Assembly: GCA_963718405.1 (NCBI GenBank)
Contig: CAVQYZ010000004.1
Location: 372,001-436,000 of the forward strand
Direction: 5' to 3'
DNA length: 64,000 bases
From: Bog-756 sp963718405
Lineage (GTDB): Bacteria > Actinomycetota > Acidimicrobiia > Acidimicrobiales > RAAP-2
A model generated the notes under the pieces. It searched no databases. It saw only the letters and a list, made by a program, of their open reading frames with translations, and had not been told where the DNA came from. The position numbers were made by a program, and so were the translations under genes. Numbering within the stretch: the first letter of the stretch is position 1; each line of letters starts with the position of its first letter. Below are positions 26,536-36,223 of the stretch, in pieces.

Positions 26536-27624
26536 ATGAAGGCCACCGAAGTCCTTCACCAACGGGGCCAGAGCCTGTGGCTCGACAACATCACCCGCAG
26601 CCTGTTGGACGATGGCACCATCCAGAAGTTCATCGACTCCTATTCGGTGACCGGTCTGACGTCCAACCCATCCATCTTCGACAAGGCCATCGGGTCGGGC
26701 GGCTATGACGATGCCATCCGGACCGAAGCGGCCAAGGGCCTGTCGGGTGAGAAGCTCTTCTTCGAGCTGGCCACCGGGGACCTGCAACGCGCCGCCGATC
26801 TGTTCCGGCCCATTCACGACCGCACCGACGGAGTGGACGGCTGGGTCTCCCTGGAGGTCTCACCCCTGCTGGCCTACGACACCGCTCAGACCGTGGCGGC
26901 AGCCAAATCGCTCCACCAGTCGGCCGACCGGCCCAACCTGTTCATCAAGATCCCCGGGACCAAAGAGGGGCTGCCTGCCATCACCGAGGCCATTGCCGCC
27001 GGGGTGCCGGTCAACATCACCCTGCTGTTCTCTGCGGAGCAGTACCGTGCCGCCGCCGACGCCTATCTCCAAGGAGTGGAGCGCCGGATCGATCAGGGCC
27101 TCGACCCCGCCGTGGGGTCGGTGGCTTCGGTGTTCGTGTCCCGATGGGATGTGGCCGTGGCCAAGGAAGTGCCCGCCGATCTGGTGGACCAGTTGGGCCT
27201 CACCATCGGCCTCGACGTCTACCGCGCCTACCGGCAGCTCGTGGACTCCGACCGCTTCCAACGGTTGGAGAACCAGGGGGCCCGGACCCAGCGCCTGCTG
27301 TGGGCCAGCACCAAGACCAAGGACCCCAAGGCTTCCGACACCCTCTACGTTCATGGTCTGGCCGCCCCCTTCACCATCAACACCATGCCTGACGACACCC
27401 TCGAGGCCTTCTACGACCACGGCGAGGTGGGGGAGCCGCTGCCGGAGGACGGTGGTGATGTGGACGCCAGGCTGGCCCGCTTCACCCAGGCCGGCGTGGA
27501 CCTCGACGCCCTGGCGGCCCGCCTGCAGCGGGACGGTGCCGCCTCGTTCGTCAACGACTGGAACGACCTCTTGGCCCGGATCGGGACCCAGACCTCCTCG
27601 CTCACCGGAGCAAAGGGTGCCTGA
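26536..27624 (+). CDS. tal: Transaldolase
   Basis: Transaldolase moves a three-carbon dihydroxyacetone unit between sedoheptulose-7-phosphate and glyceraldehyde-3-phosphate in the non-oxidative pentose phosphate pathway. The 362-residue protein is of the long actinobacterial Tal type: SLWLDNITRSLLDDG, YSVTGLTSNPSIFDKAIG, WVSLEVSPLLAYDT, the Schiff-base Lys in NLFIKIPGTKEGLPAI, and VNITLLFSAEQYR. ATG 26536 follows GGAG at 26530; ATG 26518 would add six residues. It heads the run tal-pgi-gnd, all on the same strand. Confidence 0.95.
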   Translation: MKATEVLHQRGQSLWLDNITRSLLDDGTIQKFIDSYSVTGLTSNPSIFDKAIGSGGYDDAIRTEAAKGLSGEKLFFELATGDLQRAADLFRPIHDRTDGVDGWVSLEVSPLLAYDTAQTVAAAKSLHQSADRPNLFIKIPGTKEGLPAITEAIAAGVPVNITLLFSAEQYRAAADAYLQGVERRIDQGLDPAVGSVASVFVSRWDVAVAKEVPADLVDQLGLTIGLDVYRAYRQLVDSDRFQRLENQGARTQRLLWASTKTKDPKASDTLYVHGLAAPFTINTMPDDTLEAFYDHGEVGEPLPEDGGDVDARLARFTQAGVDLDALAARLQRDGAASFVNDWNDLLARIGTQTSSLTGAKGA

Positions 27625-27686
27625 GCTGTGGAGGGCGCCTGAGCCCCGGACGAGGACCGCCAACATCGAGAGAAAGGTGGGACGTC

Positions 27687-29318
27687 TTGCCTAGTTCGCC
27701 CCTGCGGGAGTCCCCGGCCTATGCCGCCCTCCAGAAGCACCACGCCCAGATCGAACGCCGTCATCTGCGGGACCTCTTTGCCGAGGACCCGGACCGGGGC
27801 GAGCGGCTCACCGCCGAGGCCGTCGGGCTCTATCTCGACTACTCGAAGAATCGGATCACCGACGAGACCATGGGACTGCTGGTCCAGTTGGCCCAGCAGC
27901 GCCAGGTCGAACACCGCCGGGACATGATGTTCGCCGGCGAGCGGATCAACGTGTCCGAAAACCGATCGGTGCTCCATGTGGCCCTGCGGATGCCCAAGGG
28001 GGCCACGTTGGTCGTGGACGGGGTCGACGTGGTGGCCCAGGTCCACGAGGTGCTCGACCGCATGGCGACGTTCGCCGACAAGATCCGGTCGGGGGAGTGG
28101 AAGGGCCATACCGGCAAGCCCATCCGGAACATCATCAACATCGGGATCGGCGGGTCCGACCTCGGACCGGTCATGGCCTACGAGGCGCTCCGTCACTACT
28201 CCCGCCGGGACCTGACCTTCCGGTTCGTGTCGAATGTCGACTCCACCGACTTCGTGGAGGCCACCCGGGACCTGGCCGCCGACGAGACGCTGTTCATCGT
28301 GTCGTCGAAGACCTTCGGGACCCTGGAGACCCTGACCAACGCCAAGTCGGCCCGCCAGTGGCTGCTCTCGGCGCTGGGTGGGGACAAGGCCGCGGTGGCC
28401 AAGCACTTCGTGGCCGTGTCCACCAACGCCGAGAAGGTGGCCGACTTCGGTATAGACACGGACAACATGTTCGGGTTCTGGGACTGGGTCGGAGGACGGT
28501 ACTCGATGGACTCGGCCATCGGCTTGTCCACCATGCTGGCCATCGGCCCGGAGCAGTTCGGCGAGCTCCTGGCCGGGTTCCATGCCATGGACGAGCACTT
28601 CCGGACCGCTCCTCTGGACCGGAACCTCCCGGTGCTCATGGGTCTGCTGGCCGTTTGGTATCGCGACTTCTTCGACGCCCAGTCGATCGGGGTCATGCCC
28701 TACGAGCAGTACCTGAAGCGCTTTCCGGCGTACCTCCAGCAGCTGACCATGGAGTCGAACGGCAAGCACGTGACCCTCGACGGCCACGGCGTCGACTACC
28801 AGACCGGACCGGTGTACTGGGGAGAGCCGGGCACCAACGGCCAACACAGCTTCTATCAACTCCTGCACCAGGGCACGTCGATGATCCCGGTCGACCTGAT
28901 CGGATTCGGCAAGAGCCTCAATCCCCTGGGCGACCACCACGACATCCTGACCTCGAATGTGTTCGCCCAGGCCCAGGCGCTGGCCTTCGGCAAGACCGAG
29001 GAAGAGGTTCGGGCCGACGGAACGGCCGAGGCCGTGGTGCCCCATCGGGTCATGCAGGGGAACCGCCCCACCAATGTCCTGTTGGCCGAGCGGCTGACTC
29101 CCTATGTGCTCGGTTCACTGGTGGCGCTGTACGAGCACAGCGTGTTCACCCAGGGGACGATCTGGGGCATCGACTCGTTCGACCAGTGGGGCGTGGAACT
29201 GGGCAAGGTGCTGGCGGTGGCCATCATCCCCGAGCTCGAATCGGCTTCCGAGCCCGACCTCACCCATGACTCGTCCACCAACGCACTCATCCGTCGTTAT
29301 CGAACATTGAAGGGATAA
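27687..29318 (+). CDS. pgi: Glucose-6-phosphate isomerase
   Basis: This enzyme interconverts glucose-6-phosphate and fructose-6-phosphate. At 543 residues it has the usual length of the large PGI type. Both SIS-fold subdomains are present: NIGIGGSDLGPVMAYEAL and VSSKTFGTLETLTNAKSA for phosphate binding, FWDWVGGRYSMDSAIGLS, the catalytic Glu region QQLTMESNGKHV and the His in GQHSFYQLLHQGT, and a closing DQWGVELGKVLA signature with the catalytic Lys. TTG 27687 is preceded by AAGGTGGG. It lies between tal and gnd and probably shares their transcript. Confidence 0.96.
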   Translation: MPSSPLRESPAYAALQKHHAQIERRHLRDLFAEDPDRGERLTAEAVGLYLDYSKNRITDETMGLLVQLAQQRQVEHRRDMMFAGERINVSENRSVLHVALRMPKGATLVVDGVDVVAQVHEVLDRMATFADKIRSGEWKGHTGKPIRNIINIGIGGSDLGPVMAYEALRHYSRRDLTFRFVSNVDSTDFVEATRDLAADETLFIVSSKTFGTLETLTNAKSARQWLLSALGGDKAAVAKHFVAVSTNAEKVADFGIDTDNMFGFWDWVGGRYSMDSAIGLSTMLAIGPEQFGELLAGFHAMDEHFRTAPLDRNLPVLMGLLAVWYRDFFDAQSIGVMPYEQYLKRFPAYLQQLTMESNGKHVTLDGHGVDYQTGPVYWGEPGTNGQHSFYQLLHQGTSMIPVDLIGFGKSLNPLGDHHDILTSNVFAQAQALAFGKTEEEVRADGTAEAVVPHRVMQGNRPTNVLLAERLTPYVLGSLVALYEHSVFTQGTIWGIDSFDQWGVELGKVLAVAIIPELESASEPDLTHDSSTNALIRRYRTLKG

Positions 29319-29326
29319 GGGAAGCT

Positions 29327-30356
29327 ATGGCAACAGACAAGCCCATGCAGCTCGGAATGGTCGGGCTCGGCCGGATGGGGGCCAACTTGGTCCGTCGGCT
29401 GATGCGGGACGGGCACCACTGCGTGGCCTACGACGTGAACGCCGCTGCGGTGAAGGACCTCGAGGGAGACGGAGCCGTCGGGGCCGGGTCGCTCAAGGAG
29501 TTCGTGGAGAAGCTGGACAAACCCCGGGCCATCTGGCTGATGCTGCCGGCGGCCATCGTGCAGGAGACGCTGGATCAACTGGTCCCCCTGCTCGATGCCG
29601 ATGACGTGGTCATCGACGGGGGCAACTCCTACTACCGCGATGACATCGCCAGGGCCAAGCAGCTGGCTCCCGACAAGATCCACTACGTGGACTGCGGGAC
29701 CAGCGGCGGGGTCTGGGGGCTGGACCGTGGCTACTGCCTGATGATCGGGGGCGAGACCGAGGTGGTCGACCGCCTCGGGCCCCTCTTCAAGACCATCGCC
29801 CCCGGGGAGGGGAGCGCCGAGCCCACTCCGAACCGGGCCAGACAAGGGGACGGCCCCCGACGGCTATCTCCACTGTGGTCCCAATGGCGCCGGACACTTC
29901 GTCAAGATGGTCCATAACGGGATCGAGTACGGGATGATGGCCTCGATAGCGGAGGGCTTGAGCATCATCAAGCATGCCAACGCCGGCAAGGTCACCCAGG
30001 AGGCCGACGCCGAGACCACCCCGCTACGGGATCCGTGGGCCTACCAGTACGACATCGACGTGGGAGAGGTAGCCGAGGTGTGGCGGCGCGGGTCGGTGAT
30101 CGGGTCGTGGCTCATGGACCTCACCGCTGACGCCTTTGCCAGCTCGCCCGACCTCGATGACTTCGCCGGTCGGGTCTCCGACTCCGGTGAGGGACGGTGG
30201 ACGGTGCTGGCGGCCGTCGACGAGGGTGTGCCGGCTCCGGTCATCACGTCCTCGCTCTTCGAGCGCTTCGAGTCACGGGGCCTCGGCGAGTTCACCGACA
30301 AGATCCTGTCGGCCATGCGCAGCGAGTTCGGGGGCCACGTCGAGAAGAAGCAGTAG
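29327..30356 (+). CDS. gnd: 6-phosphogluconate dehydrogenase, decarboxylating (short GntZ/YqeC type), +1 frameshift
   Basis: The enzyme oxidises and decarboxylates 6-phosphogluconate to ribulose-5-phosphate. The first frame has the Rossmann site QLGMVGLGRMGANLVRRLMR, IDGGNSYYRDDI and YVDCGTSGGVWGLDRGYCLM. After a one-base shift near 29831-29836 the second frame continues GYLHCGPNGAGHFVKMVHNG with the catalytic Lys, then IEYGMMASIAEGLSIIKHAN. The total of about 342 residues fits the short, often NAD-preferring class. A disrupted copy of a central enzyme flanked by intact pathway genes points to a sequence error. It starts eight bases after pgi with AAGGG upstream. Confidence 0.9.
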
Positions 30357-30361
30357 TGGCC

Positions 30362-31003
30362 TCAGGCCAGGTCGGTGCGCTCGACCGTGTCGCCCCGTCC
30401 CACCAGCACCACCGACACCAGCTCGGGCGGGAACAGCCCGTGTTCGACCAGGCCGGGCACGGACTCGAGTCGCGCCGCCAGGGCGGCCGGATCGTCGATG
30501 GCCCCCTGGTAGTCGGCGATGATCCCGCCATCGGGGCTGGCCGGCACGTGGCGGAGGGTCACCTCTCCGAGGTGCCGGATGGTGGCCTCCAGCCCGAAGG
30601 CCAGCAGCTCCAGCGGTACGGGGCTGTGGAGCCGGTCGACCGGTTTGGACGAGTCGGCGATGACCACGAAGCGGTCCGCCGCCGCCGCGGCGATCTTCTC
30701 GCGGGTGTGGGCGGCACCGCCTCCTTTGATCAACCAGCCGTCCGGGGTGATCTGGTCGGCGCCGTCGATGGTGATGTCGAACCGGTCAATGGATCCGAAA
30801 GGCGCCATCTGCAGCCCGAGTTGGAGGGCGGCTTGTTCGGTGCCGGGTGACGTGGCCACACAGCGGAGGGTGAGGGACCGTTGGGCCAGAGCCGGGAGCA
30901 GATAGGCCACGGTGGTGCCGGTGCCGAGTCCCACCGTCATGCCACTCTCGACGAGTTGGGCGGCCGCCTCGGCGGCAGCCCGCTTCTCGTCCGGAATGGT
31001 CAC
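30362..31003 (-). CDS. rpiA: Ribose-5-phosphate isomerase A
   Basis: RpiA interconverts ribose-5-phosphate and ribulose-5-phosphate. The 213-residue protein shows MTVGLGTGTTVAYLLPALA (phosphate loop), FDITIDGADQITPDGWLIKG with the catalytic Asp-Gly-Ala-Asp, KGGGAAHTREKI with the Lys, FVVIADSSKPVD and PASPDGGIIADYQGA. The start is GTG 31003 without an evident ribosome site. It is convergent with gnd, only five bases from its stop, and divergent from zwf, so the pentose phosphate genes cluster although not all are on one strand. Confidence 0.95.
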   Translation of the reverse strand: MTIPDEKRAAAEAAAQLVESGMTVGLGTGTTVAYLLPALAQRSLTLRCVATSPGTEQAALQLGLQMAPFGSIDRFDITIDGADQITPDGWLIKGGGAAHTREKIAAAAADRFVVIADSSKPVDRLHSPVPLELLAFGLEATIRHLGEVTLRHVPASPDGGIIADYQGAIDDPAALAARLESVPGLVEHGLFPPELVSVVLVGRGDTVERTDLA

Positions 31004-31092
31004 GGGGGGACGGTAACCGATGACCCTCGGCTACGACAAGCCGTTGGCTTCGCCGCCTTCATCAATTCGTCCATTCCGATAGGGAGGCTCCC

Positions 31093-32511
31093 ATGAGCCC
31101 GATGGCAAACGCCGAAAACGCCGACGTGCTGGTGATCTTCGGGATCACCGGAGATCTGGCCAAGAAGATGACATTCGTGTCCCTCTACCGGCTGGAGAAG
31201 CGGCACCGTCTGGACTGCCCCATCATCGGGGTAGCCCGCGACCAGTGGACGACCGAGTCCCTGCGCCAGCACGCCCGGCAGTCCATCGAGGGCGCCGGCG
31301 AGAGCGTGGATGACGAGGTGTTCGAGCGATTCGCCCGACGGCTCTCCATGGTCTGCGGCGACTACGCCGACCCGAAGACCTACGAGGCGCTGGCCGAGGA
31401 GCTGACGGAGAAGCATCTGCCCGTCTACTACCTGGAGGTCCCACCCTCTCTGTTCGGACGGGTGGTCGAAGGACTGGCTGCCGCCGGCATCACCAAGAAC
31501 GCCCGGGTGGTGGTGGAGAAGCCCTTCGGCCACGATCTGGCCTCGGCCCAGGCTCTCAACGCCGAGCTCCGGCGACTGCTCGACGAGCGGCAGATCTACC
31601 GGATCGACCACTTCTTAGGCAAGGAACCGGCCATGGACATCGGATTCCTGCGGTTCGCCAACTCCATCTTCGAGCCGCTGTGGAATCGTGACCGCATCGC
31701 CTGCGTGCAGATCACCATGGCCGAGACCTTCGGCGTGGAGGATCGGGGGAGCTTCTACGACCCGGTGGGGGCCCTGCGCGACGTGGTGCAGAACCATCTG
31801 CTGCAGATCATCGGCCTGGTGGCGTCGGAGCCCCCTGCGTCCTCGGACGCCGATGGTCTGCGCGACAAGCGGGTCGACGTGTTCAAGTGCATACCGGCGG
31901 TCCTGCCGGCCCACTACGTCCGGGGCCAGTACGACGGGTACCTCGACGTGCCCGGGGTGGCCGCCGGCTCGCAGACCGAGACCTTCGCCGCTCTCCGGTT
32001 GGAGATCTACAACTGGCGTTGGTCCGGGGTTCCGTTCTTCATCCGCGCCGGCAAGACCATGGCCGAGACCGTCACCGAGGTGCGGATCGTCTTCAAGCAC
32101 GCACCCCGACCGGTCTTCGCCTCCAACGCCGAGCAGGAGGCCGACGAACTGGTACTCCGCATCGACCCGGCTCCGGGGGCAGACCTGGTGATCCAGATCA
32201 AAGAGCCCGGGGCGCAGACCACCCGCACCGTGGACCTGGGTCTGGTGTTCTCGGAGGAAGTGGGCGGCGCACCGCTGCCCTACGAGCGGCTGTTGGGCGA
32301 CGCCCTGGCCGGCAACGCCAGCCTCTTCACCCGCGAGGACAGCGTCGAGGAGACGTGGCGCATCGTGCAACCGCTCCTCGACAACCCCCCACCGGTCGAG
32401 GGGTATGCCCGGGGGTCGTGGGGTCCGGACGGCGCCTCCCGACTGGTGGCGGGCTTTCCCCACTGGCGGGAGCCATGGCTGGAGTCGCAGGCAGGTGAAT
32501 CGGATCGTTAG
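31093..32511 (+). CDS. zwf: Glucose-6-phosphate 1-dehydrogenase
   Basis: Zwf makes 6-phosphogluconolactone and NAD(P)H at the entry to the oxidative pentose phosphate pathway. The nucleotide site is VIFGITGDLAKKMTFVSLYR (GxTGDLA), the substrate/catalytic signature is IYRIDHFLGKEPAMDIGFLR, and FFIRAGKTMAETVTEV is the conserved later Lys block. The 472 residues match the family. ATG 31093 follows AGGGAGG at 31081-31087. No opcA or pgl gene is present in the window, unlike the usual actinobacterial order zwf-opcA-pgl. Confidence 0.96.
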   Translation: MSPMANAENADVLVIFGITGDLAKKMTFVSLYRLEKRHRLDCPIIGVARDQWTTESLRQHARQSIEGAGESVDDEVFERFARRLSMVCGDYADPKTYEALAEELTEKHLPVYYLEVPPSLFGRVVEGLAAAGITKNARVVVEKPFGHDLASAQALNAELRRLLDERQIYRIDHFLGKEPAMDIGFLRFANSIFEPLWNRDRIACVQITMAETFGVEDRGSFYDPVGALRDVVQNHLLQIIGLVASEPPASSDADGLRDKRVDVFKCIPAVLPAHYVRGQYDGYLDVPGVAAGSQTETFAALRLEIYNWRWSGVPFFIRAGKTMAETVTEVRIVFKHAPRPVFASNAEQEADELVLRIDPAPGADLVIQIKEPGAQTTRTVDLGLVFSEEVGGAPLPYERLLGDALAGNASLFTREDSVEETWRIVQPLLDNPPPVEGYARGSWGPDGASRLVAGFPHWREPWLESQAGESDR

Positions 32512-32565
32512 TGTGCCGGTCCCCGGCATCACGCCCTGCCACGAGTGACGGAAGAGGAGCGCGTC

Positions 32566-33192
32566 ATGGTCTATGCCTTGAAGCCCGATCACAGCGCCCT
32601 GCTGGTGATCGACCCCCAAGAGGAGTACTTCGACCCCACCGGCCCGGCCTACTTCCCTGAATCCTCCGAGCGACTCGGGAACATCAACTCGCTCATCGAG
32701 TCCTTCGGGGCCAGACAGGCCCCGGTGATCTACATCCGTCATGCCCACCGCCCCACCGGTGTCGATGTGGGCAGGATGGGCGACTTTGCCGCCGAGGACG
32801 AGGAGGACTCCTTCCTCGAGGGCACTCCCCGCGTGGCCTTCCACCGGGGGCTCCTGGTGGGCGAGGGCCCAACGGTCATCACCAAGACCCGTTACGACTC
32901 CTTCCGGGGGACCGACCTCGAGGGCATCTTGAGGACACTGGGGATCACCACCGTGGTGATCGCTGGGTACATGACCAGTTTCTGCTGTGACACCACGGCC
33001 CGGGCCGCACAGACCAGGGAGTATGAGACGGTCTTCGTGGCCGACGCCGTGGGTGGCCCGGACCTGGTCCGGCTGGATGGCTCGCCCTACCCGAGTGCCC
33101 AGGTGCTCGACGACGTGGCCTCGGCGCTGGCGGCGGGCTTTGCCGAGGTGGTGACCACCCAGGAGGTGCTGGCCCGGATCGGGGCGGAGTGA
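32566..33192 (+). CDS. Isochorismatase-like cysteine hydrolase
   Basis: The 208-residue protein has the catalytic triad of the isochorismatase/nicotinamidase superfamily: Asp in LLVIDPQEEY, Lys in VITKTRYDSF, and Cys in GYMTSFCCDTTARAA. VVIAGYMTSFCCDTTARAAQ is the usual nucleophile region, preceded by a cis-peptide type turn. Members hydrolyse amides such as nicotinamide, N-carbamoylsarcosine or ureidoacrylate; the substrate here is unknown. ATG 32566 has GAGGAG seven bases upstream; the frame starts earlier at GTG 32545. It is convergent with murF of the van operon. Confidence 0.88.
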   Translation: MVYALKPDHSALLVIDPQEEYFDPTGPAYFPESSERLGNINSLIESFGARQAPVIYIRHAHRPTGVDVGRMGDFAAEDEEDSFLEGTPRVAFHRGLLVGEGPTVITKTRYDSFRGTDLEGILRTLGITTVVIAGYMTSFCCDTTARAAQTREYETVFVADAVGGPDLVRLDGSPYPSAQVLDDVASALAAGFAEVVTTQEVLARIGAE

Positions 33193-33217
33193 GGGTCCGG
33201 TCTGGCCAGGCCGCTTC

Positions 33218-34573
33218 TCACCGTCCGGGGCTGGCGGGCCCCCCGACGGCGTTGGGGGTAAGAGGTGGTGCTGACTGGCTATAGGCCAGCACCACGTCTT
33301 CGAGTTGCGCCACGCGGCTGCCTTTGACCAACGCGGCGTCACCTGGGCCCGTCGTGCGCAACAAGGCCACCGCTTCGTCCACATCGTTGACGCGCACCCC
33401 GCCGTACAGCCCGGTCTGGTATCCCACCACCTGGACCCCGAGGCCGTCCGCCAGCAGGGCGATCCGACGATGCTCGGGCTCGCAGTGGACCCCCAGCTCG
33501 GCCATCACTCCCAGGAGGGCCAGCTTCCGTCGGCCCGGCAGCGCCGCCAGCGAGTGCAGGGCCGCCTCGGCCGACGCCGGGTTGGCGTTGTAGCAGTCGA
33601 CCACCAGCGTCGGGCCGTCGGGCGGATGGCGGACGTCCATACGCCAGGAGGAGCCGCTGGTCGCCGAGAGTGCCTCGGCCACGGACTCCACGGGGACCCC
33701 ACACCACAGCGCCACCGTCGCGGCGCCCAGCGCGTTGGAGACCTGGTGCAGGCCGTGCACCGCCAACCGGACCACGGTCCGCCCCCACGGCGTTGACAGG
33801 CGGAACCGTGCCCGCAGGTCGCCATCGAACGTGATGTCGTGGGCCTGCACCTCGGCCTTGGAATCCACCGCATAGCTGACCACGGAACAGGCGCTCCGCC
33901 GCGCCATGGGGCGGACCCGGGGGTCGTCGAAGTTCAACACGGCGAGTCCCGATGGCGGCAGGGCGTCAACCAGCTCGCCCTTGGCCCGGGCCACGCCGGC
34001 GAGGTCTCCGAAGTACTCCAGATGGGCCTCGGCCACTCTGGTGACGATGCCCACGTCGGGATGCGACACCCTGGCCAGCACGTTGATGTCCCCCGCCCTC
34101 CGGGCCCCCATCTCCAGAACGACCCACTGCGCCGCGTCCGGGGCGTTGAACAAGGTCAGGGGGAGGCCCAGCTCGTTGTTGAAGGATCCCTGGCTGGCCG
34201 CGGTGCAGAACGTCGATGCCAGACAGCCGGCCAAGAGGTCCTTGGTGGTGGTCTTGCCGACCGATCCGGTGACGCCGATGGTGCCACCGACCCGGGCACG
34301 GGCGAACACCCCGAGGCTCAACAACGCCGCCGCGGTGTGGCGGACCCGAATGGCCGTACCGCCCACCGGCGCCTGGGCGGTGAGGTAGGCCGACGCTCCC
34401 GCCCGGAGGGCCTCGGGGATGAAGTCGTGGCCGTTGCGCTCAGCCACGATAGGAACGTAGAGCTGCCCAGGCCGGACGGTCCTCGAGTCGATGCCGGCTC
34501 CCTGGATGGTGACATCGGGCCCGACCAGCTCGCCACCCAGATGGGCCGCCAGTTCAGACGCGGAACAGCGCAC
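33218..34573 (-). CDS. murF: UDP-N-acetylmuramoyl-tripeptide-D-alanyl-D-Ala/D-Lac ligase MurF, van-operon copy
   Basis: MurF adds the terminal dipeptide or depsipeptide to UDP-MurNAc-tripeptide. Seen are the N-terminal fold (AGIDSRTVRPGQLYVPIV), the ATP site GVTGSVGKTTTKDLLA, the carbamylated-Lys/central region NNELGLPLTLFNA and VLEMGARRAGDI, and C-terminal VVDCYNANPASAEAALHSLA. The 451 residues match the family. GTG 34573 overlaps the vanX stop by 20 bases, so the gene is the last of vanH-vanA-vanX-murF. A murF paralogue (murF2) also sits beside vanHAX in the teicoplanin producer Actinoplanes teichomyceticus; preference for D-Ala-D-Lac is inferred. It could also be the only murF of the genome. 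Confidence 0.92.
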   Translation of the reverse strand: MRCSASELAAHLGGELVGPDVTIQGAGIDSRTVRPGQLYVPIVAERNGHDFIPEALRAGASAYLTAQAPVGGTAIRVRHTAAALLSLGVFARARVGGTIGVTGSVGKTTTKDLLAGCLASTFCTAASQGSFNNELGLPLTLFNAPDAAQWVVLEMGARRAGDINVLARVSHPDVGIVTRVAEAHLEYFGDLAGVARAKGELVDALPPSGLAVLNFDDPRVRPMARRSACSVVSYAVDSKAEVQAHDITFDGDLRARFRLSTPWGRTVVRLAVHGLHQVSNALGAATVALWCGVPVESVAEALSATSGSSWRMDVRHPPDGPTLVVDCYNANPASAEAALHSLAALPGRRKLALLGVMAELGVHCEPEHRRIALLADGLGVQVVGYQTGLYGGVRVNDVDEAVALLRTTGPGDAALVKGSRVAQLEDVVLAYSQSAPPLTPNAVGGPASPGR

Positions 34574-35186
34574 GGGTTGTCCCGATGGGAAAGTCAAAGT
34601 AGGTATCGGGATATGGCTCGTCCTGCAGCGAGTAGTGCCACCATTCGCGGTGGTAGTGAGCGAAACCGCACCCCTCCATGACGAACCGCAGGCAGCGACG
34701 GTTCCGCGCTTCGACCGGCGTGATTCCCTCCGCCCCATGGTGTGAGACCGGATCCATCAAGTCGTGGTCCCCACCCATCGGTGCAAGGTCACCGGTAGCC
34801 AGGCGATATAGCGTCAAGTCGACGGCGCTGCCCCGACTGTGGCCCGACTTGGCGGCCACATATCCCTGTTCGAACATCTGGGATCTGTCGATATGTGGAT
34901 AGTGCCGCTCCTTCTTCCGACCGTCTTCCACCTGCTGTGACCAGTGCAGAAAGGAATCGACGGCGCGTTGCGGGCGATACCCGTCCCAGAGAAGGAGGCC
35001 GAAGCCCAGGGAGGCTGCGAGTTCTTGCGCTGCTTGCAGGGCTGCACACAATGCCATGGTGCCGACTACTCGATTGGCCAGATATCCGTCGACAGGGCTG
35101 CCGGTGAAGTTGTCCCAGGTGGCGTACTTGGCATCCCAACGGATTCCCGGCACGGCCTCGTCCACGAACACGAAATCCTGATTCAT
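34554..35186 (-). CDS. vanX: D-Ala-D-Ala dipeptidase VanX
   Basis: VanX is a zinc dipeptidase that destroys D-Ala-D-Ala in the cytoplasm, leaving D-Ala-D-Lac as the only precursor. The 210-residue protein keeps the family landmarks: RWDAKYATWDNFTGSPVDGY, LLLWDGYRPQRAVDSF with the transition-state Arg, the zinc motif SGHSRGSAVDLTLYRL (His and Asp), and the catalytic Glu and third zinc His in EWWHYSLQDEPYP. YFDFPIG closes the protein as in enterococcal VanX. ATG 35186 overlaps the ligase stop (ATGA); ATG 35192 is possible. Confidence 0.96.
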   Translation of the reverse strand: MNQDFVFVDEAVPGIRWDAKYATWDNFTGSPVDGYLANRVVGTMALCAALQAAQELAASLGFGLLLWDGYRPQRAVDSFLHWSQQVEDGRKKERHYPHIDRSQMFEQGYVAAKSGHSRGSAVDLTLYRLATGDLAPMGGDHDLMDPVSHHGAEGITPVEARNRRCLRFVMEGCGFAHYHREWWHYSLQDEPYPDTYFDFPIGTTRALFRV

Positions 35187-36223
35187 GAGCATCGCCCGGC
35201 CAATGCCAGCGACACCATCCTGTCCACCACTTCGCGGAGTGGCAGACCTGCCGCGGCCATCATCCTCGGATAGCGGCTGTAGGACGTCAGTCCGGGCAAG
35301 GTGTTGACTTCGTTCAGGACCACCGTTCCGTCTTCCTCCAAGAACAGGTCCACTCTGGCCAACCCCCGGCATCCCAGGGCCCGGTAGAGGGCCTTGGCCG
35401 TCTCCCGGACCAGCTCACGGGCCTCGGGAGAAATATCGGCGGGAACAATGAACGTGGCGTTCTCGGAACCCCGCTCGGGCTCACGCTCCTGATGGATTCG
35501 GAAGAACCCATGGGAGAGCGACACGCGATCCGGCTCCCCGGCGATCAGCTCTGTGCCGTTCCCGAGGATGGCGCACCCGACTTCGGCGCCGGGGACGGCC
35601 TTTTCGATCAGCACTTTCGAGTCGTACTGGCGTGCCACGTCCAGAGCACCGGTCAGATCTTCTCGTCGAGCAACCTTGCTCACGCCGAACGATGAACCCG
35701 AGCGCGCCGGTTTCACGAAGACGGGATAAGGAAGTCCGTCCGGATCCACGCACTCACCCGCCCCTTCGGTCCAGAAGTCCGGCGTCGCCACCCCTACGCT
35801 GCGGGCCACCAGATAGGCCAGCGACTTGTCCATGCACAGGGCGGAACTCTGGACGTCGCAGCCGACGTAGGGGATGCCGGAAAGTTCCAGCAACCCCTGG
35901 ATGCCCCCGTCCTCCCCGAGCCTGCCGTGCAGCACCGGCAGCACCACGTCCACTGGGATGGTCCGGTACCGCCCCTGCTCCAGGACCAGCAGTCCGTGCA
36001 CGCCGGTGTCCGGCGAGAGCATGGCCGGTCGACAGCCGCCGGATTCCCAATCCGCGTCCAGGTGGTCGCACAGCCTCCAGGCCCCTTGCTTGGTGATCCC
36101 GACGTAGTGAGGCTCGTATCGTTCGAGGTCGAGGACCCTGGCCACCTCCTGGGCGGACTTGACCGAGATGGGATGTTCCTCGGAGGACCCTCCGAAGATG
36201 ATGGCCAGGTTCAACCTATCCAT
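35183..36223 (-). CDS. D-alanine-D-lactate ligase, VanA/VanB-type
   Basis: This ATP-grasp ligase joins D-Ala to D-lactate, the substitution that lowers glycopeptide binding. It is far closer to VanA than to housekeeping Ddl: FGGSSEEHPISVKSAQEVAR, LHGRLGEDGGIQGLLELSGI, FVKPARSGSSFGVSKV, ARQYDSKVLIEKAVPGAEVG and GCRGLARVDLFLEEDGTVVL. The omega-loop segment FFRIHQEREPERGSENATF keeps the His of VanA's RIHQE, the residue linked to D-lactate selection. The ending NEVNTLPGLTSYSRYPRMMA is typical. ATG 36223 lies inside the vanH end (13-base overlap). Exact van subtype cannot be given without a tree. Confidence 0.95.
   Translation of the reverse strand: MDRLNLAIIFGGSSEEHPISVKSAQEVARVLDLERYEPHYVGITKQGAWRLCDHLDADWESGGCRPAMLSPDTGVHGLLVLEQGRYRTIPVDVVLPVLHGRLGEDGGIQGLLELSGIPYVGCDVQSSALCMDKSLAYLVARSVGVATPDFWTEGAGECVDPDGLPYPVFVKPARSGSSFGVSKVARREDLTGALDVARQYDSKVLIEKAVPGAEVGCAILGNGTELIAGEPDRVSLSHGFFRIHQEREPERGSENATFIVPADISPEARELVRETAKALYRALGCRGLARVDLFLEEDGTVVLNEVNTLPGLTSYSRYPRMMAAAGLPLREVVDRMVSLALAGRCS

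Noticed and set aside
27411..29045. 544-codon open frame opposite pgi
   Set aside because: No motif or ribosome site; the opposite strand encodes an intact glucose-6-phosphate isomerase.
31615..33384. 589-codon open frame opposite zwf and the cysteine hydrolase
   Set aside because: Composition is that of an antisense shadow and it spans two well supported plus-strand genes.
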